Part shown: piece by piece, positions 60,203 to 64,000 of the stretch
Layout: each line of letters begins with the position of its first letter
Numbering within the stretch: the first letter of the stretch is position 1
DNA from: Oligoflexia bacterium
Lineage (GTDB): Bacteria; Bdellovibrionota; Bacteriovoracia; Bacteriovoracales; Bacteriovoracaceae
Length of the DNA stretch: 64,000 nt
Reading direction: 5' to 3'
Assembly (NCBI GenBank): GCA_024229115.1
Contig: JAAEST010000097.1
Location: 292,161-356,160, forward strand
The notes under the pieces: generated by a model
Told to the model about the DNA's origin: nothing
Databases searched by the model: none
Seen by the model: the letters and a program-made list of their open reading frames with translations, nothing else
Translations under genes and position numbers: made by a program

Positions 60203-60790
60203 ATGAATCAAGCAGTAGCGAATAACATTCTTCCAGATCAAACTGAGCGAAAAAGAGTCGTAAACTCGATCGCGATGATTATGATCTTGGTATCTTTATC
60301 GATGCTATTTGCTACGCTTTTCTTAGGTTACTCAGTTTATAGAGTTTCTGCGGATCAATGGCCTCCATTTGGTTTTGAATCAATCTCGCTCATGATCCCT
60401 GGAATAAGTACGTTAATTGTAATTTTAAGTAGTATTAGCTTTGTGGCTTATAAGAAGCTTTGGATAAATAAGTCTTCAAACGCAAAGATCTTTTACTTCA
60501 TCACTCTTGGTCTCGGTCTAGCTTTTATGGCTTCACAATTTAGACTTTGGGCGAACTTAAAGACTACTGGAATATTTGTCGACTCAAGTGTGTTTGCTTC
60601 AATGATATATGCATTCACATGGATTCATGCTGCTCATATGGTAGCTGGAATTTTGGCCCTATTATGGATGGCCACGAGTCTTAAAAGTGATGAGCCTAAA
60701 GAGCTTTCTAAGATGATCAATATTGAAAAATTTTGGCACTTCTTAGGAATTATTTGGGTGATTATATTTTTTGGAATTTTTGTTTTTTAA
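60203..60790 (+). CDS. Cytochrome oxidase subunit III-like
   Basis: 195 residues with five hydrophobic helices and the C-terminal signature WHFLGIIWVIIFFGIFVF together with FTWIHAAHMVAGILALLWM. It is a second subunit III paralogue (the first is at 41644) and is part of the ctaC-D-E order. It lies 2 bp after the subunit I stop. Confidence 0.88.
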   Translation: MNQAVANNILPDQTERKRVVNSIAMIMILVSLSMLFATLFLGYSVYRVSADQWPPFGFESISLMIPGISTLIVILSSISFVAYKKLWINKSSNAKIFYFITLGLGLAFMASQFRLWANLKTTGIFVDSSVFASMIYAFTWIHAAHMVAGILALLWMATSLKSDEPKELSKMINIEKFWHFLGIIWVIIFFGIFVF

Positions 60791-60807
60791 ATATAAAGAG
60801 GAAGAAT

Positions 60808-61692
60808 ATGAAAAACTTGTTTAAAGTAATGACACTTTTATCGCTTGCTTTAGCCCTGACATCTTGTGAGGAAAAAGCTTTTAGAGAAGGTAGAGTTATG
60901 GCCGGTGGAAAATATGTTTCTGCGGCAACCTTGAATAAAGGTAAGCAAATTTACACTGAATACTGTATGGCCTGCCATGGAGTTGACGGAGACGGTAAAG
61001 GTGTTGCTTGGAAAGGAATGGATGTACCTCCAAGAAACTTCAAGCTAGGAATTATAAAGTTTGGTGATGTTGCTTCAGGTGAACTTCCTCATGATGAATC
61101 AATCTACAAAACTTTAGAGCACGGTCTTAATGGAACAGCGATGCTTCCTTGGGATCTTAAGCCAGGTCAAATGGAAGCTGTTTGGAATTACATCAAAACT
61201 TTTGCTCCAGATACTTGGGTTGGAAAAGACAAGGAACTAGGTGAGAAAATTACAGTTTCAAAAGATCCATTTGGTTTAGCTAGAAAGTCAGCAGCAATTA
61301 AAATGGGTAGAGACGTTTACCATGTTGTAGCCAACTGTCAGTCTTGTCACAGAGGTTATGTAACTCCTGCAGAATTCAATGAAATGAGTAAGAGACTTAC
61401 TGGTGAAGCAGGTGAAGTAGATGAAGAGTTCTACAAGATCAAGCCACAAGAGTCTGACCATGAATACCTAACGATTCCACCAGACTTTACTTGGCATGAA
61501 ATTAGAAGTGCTCAAACAGTTGAGGAACTATATCTTCGTTTAGCTGCTGGTGTTGGTGGTACTTCAATGCCTTCATGGAAAGGAACAATTGAAGACGAAG
61601 AAATTTGGGCCGTTGCTCACTATGTAAGAAGTTTAATGGATATGAGAAATACTCCAAAAAGAGATGAACTCGTTAAGAAACTTGGACAATAA
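60808..61692 (+). CDS. Dihaem cytochrome c lipoprotein
   Basis: About 295 residues. A lipobox (LTSC) at residue about 20 marks it as a lipoprotein; two CxxCH sites (YCMACHG, NCQSCHRG) give two class I-type haems. The start is ATG 60808 with AGAGGAAGA; the frame upstream is not used. It probably shuttles electrons to the CuA subunit, whose gene lacks its own haem domain. It is 17 bp downstream of subunit III. Confidence 0.92.
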   Translation: MKNLFKVMTLLSLALALTSCEEKAFREGRVMAGGKYVSAATLNKGKQIYTEYCMACHGVDGDGKGVAWKGMDVPPRNFKLGIIKFGDVASGELPHDESIYKTLEHGLNGTAMLPWDLKPGQMEAVWNYIKTFAPDTWVGKDKELGEKITVSKDPFGLARKSAAIKMGRDVYHVVANCQSCHRGYVTPAEFNEMSKRLTGEAGEVDEEFYKIKPQESDHEYLTIPPDFTWHEIRSAQTVEELYLRLAAGVGGTSMPSWKGTIEDEEIWAVAHYVRSLMDMRNTPKRDELVKKLGQ

Positions 61693-62375
61693 TGACTGAA
61701 TCGGTAACTGGTTACATTCGCAAAGAATCCGCTTTAGAAAGACTTGTTTCTTCTAAAGCATTCTGGGCGTTACTAATTCTTTTAGTATTCACGTATCCAA
61801 TTTATCGATCTGTAAATAGAACTCTACCTGCACCTCTACCAAAATATTATCAGGTGCCTGAGTTTAATTTTGTTAACCAGTTTAATAAACCATTTGGATC
61901 AAACGATCTTAAAGGACGTTTCTATGTCGCAAGCTTTGCTTTCACTACTTGCCCTACAACTTGTCCTCGCTTAATGGAGAAACTTAAAGTTGTTCAAAAG
62001 CGTGTAAGAGGTTTAGGGAATAAGATTGCAATCCTTACTTTTACTGTTGATCCAGAGTATGACACTCCTCAAGTGTTGAAGAGACATTCCCATAAGTTAA
62101 AAGCGAATCCATATGTTTGGACTTTTTTAACTGGAAAAGAAGCTGAACTTCGTAAGATTGTTGTTGATGGTTTCAAAGTTCCAATGGGAAAGAGAGAAGA
62201 AATTAAAGGCGTTGTTGATGCAACAGAAGTAACGATGTTTGATATTGCTCATACTGAGAAATTAGTTTTAGTAGATGATCAGTCAAATGTGAGAGGTTAC
62301 TATTCAATTGATGACAACGGTTTAAATAAGTTAATGATTGATATCGGATTATTAGTTAATAGAAAATATAATTAG
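61692..62375 (+). CDS. Sco/SenC copper chaperone
   Basis: 227 residues. Membrane helix (FWALLILLVFTYPIYRSV) then a thioredoxin-like domain with the copper-binding CPTTCP (Cys-x3-Cys) and the conserved His (DIAHTEKLVL). It delivers copper to the CuA site of subunit II. The start overlaps the previous stop. Confidence 0.92.
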   Translation: MTESVTGYIRKESALERLVSSKAFWALLILLVFTYPIYRSVNRTLPAPLPKYYQVPEFNFVNQFNKPFGSNDLKGRFYVASFAFTTCPTTCPRLMEKLKVVQKRVRGLGNKIAILTFTVDPEYDTPQVLKRHSHKLKANPYVWTFLTGKEAELRKIVVDGFKVPMGKREEIKGVVDATEVTMFDIAHTEKLVLVDDQSNVRGYYSIDDNGLNKLMIDIGLLVNRKYN

Positions 62376-62383
62376 GAGTTTTT

Positions 62384-62674
62384 ATGTCTGCTGAAGGACA
62401 CGTTGAATACCACAGTCACTGGAAGAAATACTTTTATGTATTTTTACTCTTAACTGTTTTAACTGTTGCAGAAGTTATTGCTGCTGAATCTGACTGGGCT
62501 TACTCTCTTAAAGCCATTTCTCTTTCTGTTATGGCCATTGGTAAGGCTGGAGCTGTTGGTTACTGGTATATGCACTTAGATGAAGACACAAGTTGGATGA
62601 AGTTCATTGCAATGATTCCTATTAGTGCTGCTGTTTATGCTGCAGTTGTTATTTTAGAAAGTCTTTATAGATAA
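62384..62674 (+). CDS. Cytochrome c oxidase subunit IV-like
   Basis: 96 residues with three hydrophobic helices (YFYVFLLLTVLTVAEVIAA, LKAISLSVMAIGKAGAVGYWYMHL, FIAMIPISAAVYAAVVILE). It matches the short prokaryotic subunit IV that stabilises the oxidase. ATG follows TAGGAG. Confidence 0.85.
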   Translation: MSAEGHVEYHSHWKKYFYVFLLLTVLTVAEVIAAESDWAYSLKAISLSVMAIGKAGAVGYWYMHLDEDTSWMKFIAMIPISAAVYAAVVILESLYR

Positions 62675-62692
62675 TTATTGGAGAGTATTGAT

Positions 62693-62863
62693 ATGAGCAA
62701 TGAAACAGTAAAAGAATCAAGTGTTGTTAATAGAGATGTTCAACAAGTTGCAGATGGGCAATCTACTTATCCAACTTGGGGTATTCTTCTATTCTTAGTT
62801 GGATTTTTTCTAGTTCTTAAATTCTTTATCTATATTAAAGATCCAAAGAGAGATGGAAAGTAA
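62693..62863 (+). CDS. Small membrane protein of oxidase operon
   Basis: 56 residues with one transmembrane helix (WGILLFLVGFFLVLKFFIYI) and a positively charged end (KDPKRDGK). ATG 62693 is preferred over TTG 62678, because GGAGAG lies 7-9 nt before it. It may be a small subunit or assembly protein; it has no known family here. Confidence 0.7.
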   Translation: MSNETVKESSVVNRDVQQVADGQSTYPTWGILLFLVGFFLVLKFFIYIKDPKRDGK

Positions 62864-62883
62864 TCTAAAAATAAATTTGAAAT

Positions 62884-62919
62884 AAAAAAAGCCCTTCTTA
62901 TTAGAAGGGCTTTTTTTTT
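62884..62919. terminator. Bidirectional terminator of oxidase operon
   Basis: AAAGCCCTTCT and AGAAGGGCTTT pair around TATT, with A-rich 5' and T-rich 3' flanks. It ends the oxidase operon and the convergent cyclophilin. Confidence 0.92.
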
Positions 62920-62940
62920 GTAATCAGTTGGAAGATAATT

Positions 62941-63522
62941 CTATCTTTCAAAAACAACTGAGATCATTTTATCACCGATTGAAATTTTCTCTAGTAGGTC
63001 TAATCCTTCCACAACTTGACCAAAGACAGTGTACTTATTATCGAGGCTAGGAAGAGTTGTTAAAGCAATATAGAACTGACTGTCAGCAGAGTTCGGATTA
63101 TCTGATCTCGCCATGGCCACAGTTCCTTTTACATGTTGAATGTCATTAAACTCTGCTTTTAGTTTTATTCCAGAACCGCCCATACCAGTTCCTAGCGGGT
63201 CTCCACCTTGAACAACAAAGTTGGGAACAACACGATGAAACTTTAATCCATCATAGAAACCTTCATTAGTTAATTGAATAAAACGAGTCACAGTTCCAGG
63301 TGCTTTCTTTGGATAGAGTTTGAAGACAATATTACCATGTGCCGTTTTTATCGTTATCTTAGACTTCGAAAGCCCGTTCCCATCGGTAGTTAGGTCTTTC
63401 GCTTTGATTAAAGATGAGGATTCCGTTTCATTAATATCGCTATTATCCTTTGTCTTTGAACAAGAGGTTATTAAAGTTAAAGAAATAAAAATAATTCCAA
63501 AAAATTTAGTTAAAAACTTCAT
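62941..63522 (-). CDS. Cyclophilin-type peptidyl-prolyl isomerase lipoprotein
   Basis: 193 residues. Signal peptide with lipobox (LITSC) then a Ser/Thr/Asp linker and a cyclophilin domain: FHRVVPNFVVQGGDPLGTGMGGSG, MARSDNPNSADSQFYIAL, KYTVFGQVVEGLDLL. It catalyses proline isomerisation in the periplasm, anchored in a membrane. ATG 63522 with TTTGGAGTAA upstream. Confidence 0.93.
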   Translation of the reverse strand: MKFLTKFFGIIFISLTLITSCSKTKDNSDINETESSSLIKAKDLTTDGNGLSKSKITIKTAHGNIVFKLYPKKAPGTVTRFIQLTNEGFYDGLKFHRVVPNFVVQGGDPLGTGMGGSGIKLKAEFNDIQHVKGTVAMARSDNPNSADSQFYIALTTLPSLDNKYTVFGQVVEGLDLLEKISIGDKMISVVFER

Positions 63523-63657
63523 TTATTTACTCCAAAGTCCCTTAGGGGAATACTTGTAATTACAATATGTTATCGTGAAGCTTGAGAGGGATCAATTACT
63601 AGCTAATTTTTCTATAAAAATAATCTCATTTTTTTTTACATTTTCTTTCATTTTGCG

Positions 63658-63686
63658 TTGACATCCAATCCGAAAACAACTAATTT
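63658..63686 (+). promoter_or_regulatory. Promoter of tRNA-Ala unit
   Basis: TTGACA (63658-63663), 17-bp spacer, TAATTT (63681-63686). It lies about 50 bp before the tRNA gene. Confidence 0.5.
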
Positions 63687-63735
63687 ACCCCTCACCTTTG
63701 AACAACAAGTCAAAAGTTACAACCAAAGAAATTGT

Positions 63736-63811
63736 GGGGGTGTAGCTCAGTTGGGAGAGCATCTGCTTTGCACGCAGGGGGTCGCAGGTTCAACTCCTGT
63801 CATCTCCACCA
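63736..63811 (+). tRNA. tRNA-Ala (TGC anticodon)
   Basis: 76 nt with cloverleaf elements: acceptor GGGGGTG with CATCTCC, D arm GCTCAGTTGGGAGAGC, anticodon stem-loop with TGC, T arm CAGGTTCAACTCCTG and encoded CCA. It starts the segment leading to rRNA-type antitermination signals. Confidence 0.97.
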
Positions 63812-64000
63812 TGACCGTGCCTTTTAGGCAGTGTAATCTTTTTGTCTCTTGTTCTCGGTAGCTCTTTAAAATTTGAATATATGTAAAGTGACTGTCTTCG
63901 GACAGGAACAAAGATGAGAAAAGAGATCCATAAAAGCGTTTTAAGCAAATGGTAATCTGACGTAACTAGATCAAGCTAGCTAAAGTAGAGTAGAGCCCAA
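63812..64000 (+). other. Possible rRNA-operon spacer with boxA-like sequence and UUCG hairpin
   Basis: After the tRNA comes GCTCTTTAAAA (63861-63871), similar to boxA antitermination signals, and CTGTC-TTCG-GACAG (63892-63905), a stable tetraloop stem. No protein gene is supported. The likely continuation is an rRNA gene beyond the window; no 16S or 23S 5' end is visible inside. Confidence 0.4.

Noticed and set aside
63658..63861. Open frame across the tRNA-Ala gene
   Set aside because: It overlaps the promoter and the whole tRNA; no ribosome binding site or protein-like composition.
1..64000. CRISPR arrays, insertion sequences, prophage
   Set aside because: No regularly spaced repeats, transposase or integrase genes or phage structural genes were seen.

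Overview
The window looks like a chromosomal segment of a low-GC, Gram-negative, flagellated aerobe. Lipoprotein signals, AsmA, a Tad secretin and a cytochrome bc / aa3-type respiratory chain all point to a didermic cell. Paired flagellins, a Tad pilus locus, a complete-looking tryptophan-kynurenine route, RHS/YD protein and AT-rich coding suggest a predatory bacterium of the Bacteriovorax/Halobacteriovorax group (Bdellovibrionota). That assignment is inference from gene content and style; no marker-gene comparison was possible.

Layout. 1-1.9 kb: two tandem flagellins, the first cut by the window edge, the second behind a structured leader with CsrA-like GGA hairpins. 2.0-3.5 kb: an RmlD-like reductase and an unknown protein, converging. 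3.6-3.8 kb: a probable 6S RNA gene on the minus strand. 4.0-11.9 kb: a Tad/Flp type IVb pilus operon with five pilin or pseudopilin-like proteins, prepilin peptidase TadV, CpaB, secretin CpaC, a single fused TadZ-TadA ATPase and TadB. 11.9-16.1 kb: an RHS/YD-repeat secreted protein with a sigma-28-like promoter, and three tiny secreted proteins, two of them paralogues with near-perfect sigma-54 promoters that flank an aldehyde dehydrogenase. 16.2-31 kb: housekeeping genes (response regulator, Lon, GlmU, GlmS, UvrD/PcrA helicase, AsmA, MtnA, Ppx/GppA, cNMP-binding protein, 3D-domain lipoprotein). 31-35 kb: FliG-like and coiled-coil proteins, thiolase, two unknown membrane proteins. 35.4-43 kb: a bc-type complex (Rieske, split cytochrome b, a 944-residue octahaem cytochrome), a cytochrome oxidase subunit III and a DUF420 protein. 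43-47 kb: a 2OG-Fe(II) oxygenase, a GT-C/YfhO-like membrane protein and a B12-binding radical SAM protein. 47-55.7 kb: tryptophan/kynurenine catabolism on two divergent arms. 55.7-62.9 kb: haem A synthesis (a CtaA-CtaB fusion) and cytochrome oxidase subunits with Sco and a dihaem lipoprotein. 62.9-64 kb: a cyclophilin lipoprotein and tRNA-Ala(TGC), followed by rRNA-leader-like signals.

Working together. The 35-43 kb and 55-63 kb blocks together encode most of a quinol-to-oxygen chain: bc-type complex, multihaem relay, aa3-type oxidase, haem A synthesis and CuA assembly. The kynurenine block feeds tryptophan carbon toward 2-aminomuconate and oxalocrotonate and so to central metabolism; the ACMS decarboxylase and the last steps are not in the window. 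This would suit a cell that lives on prey protein.

Regulation. Several genes have a -10 hexamer exactly 6 bp before the ATG and no Shine-Dalgarno sequence (ATGs at 1995, 3525 minus, 43090; weaker at 4293, 30171, 47223 minus). This is the geometry of leaderless transcripts. Alternative sigma factors (sigma-54, sigma-28) appear to drive the small secreted proteins and the RHS protein respectively. No CRISPR array, insertion sequence or prophage was seen.
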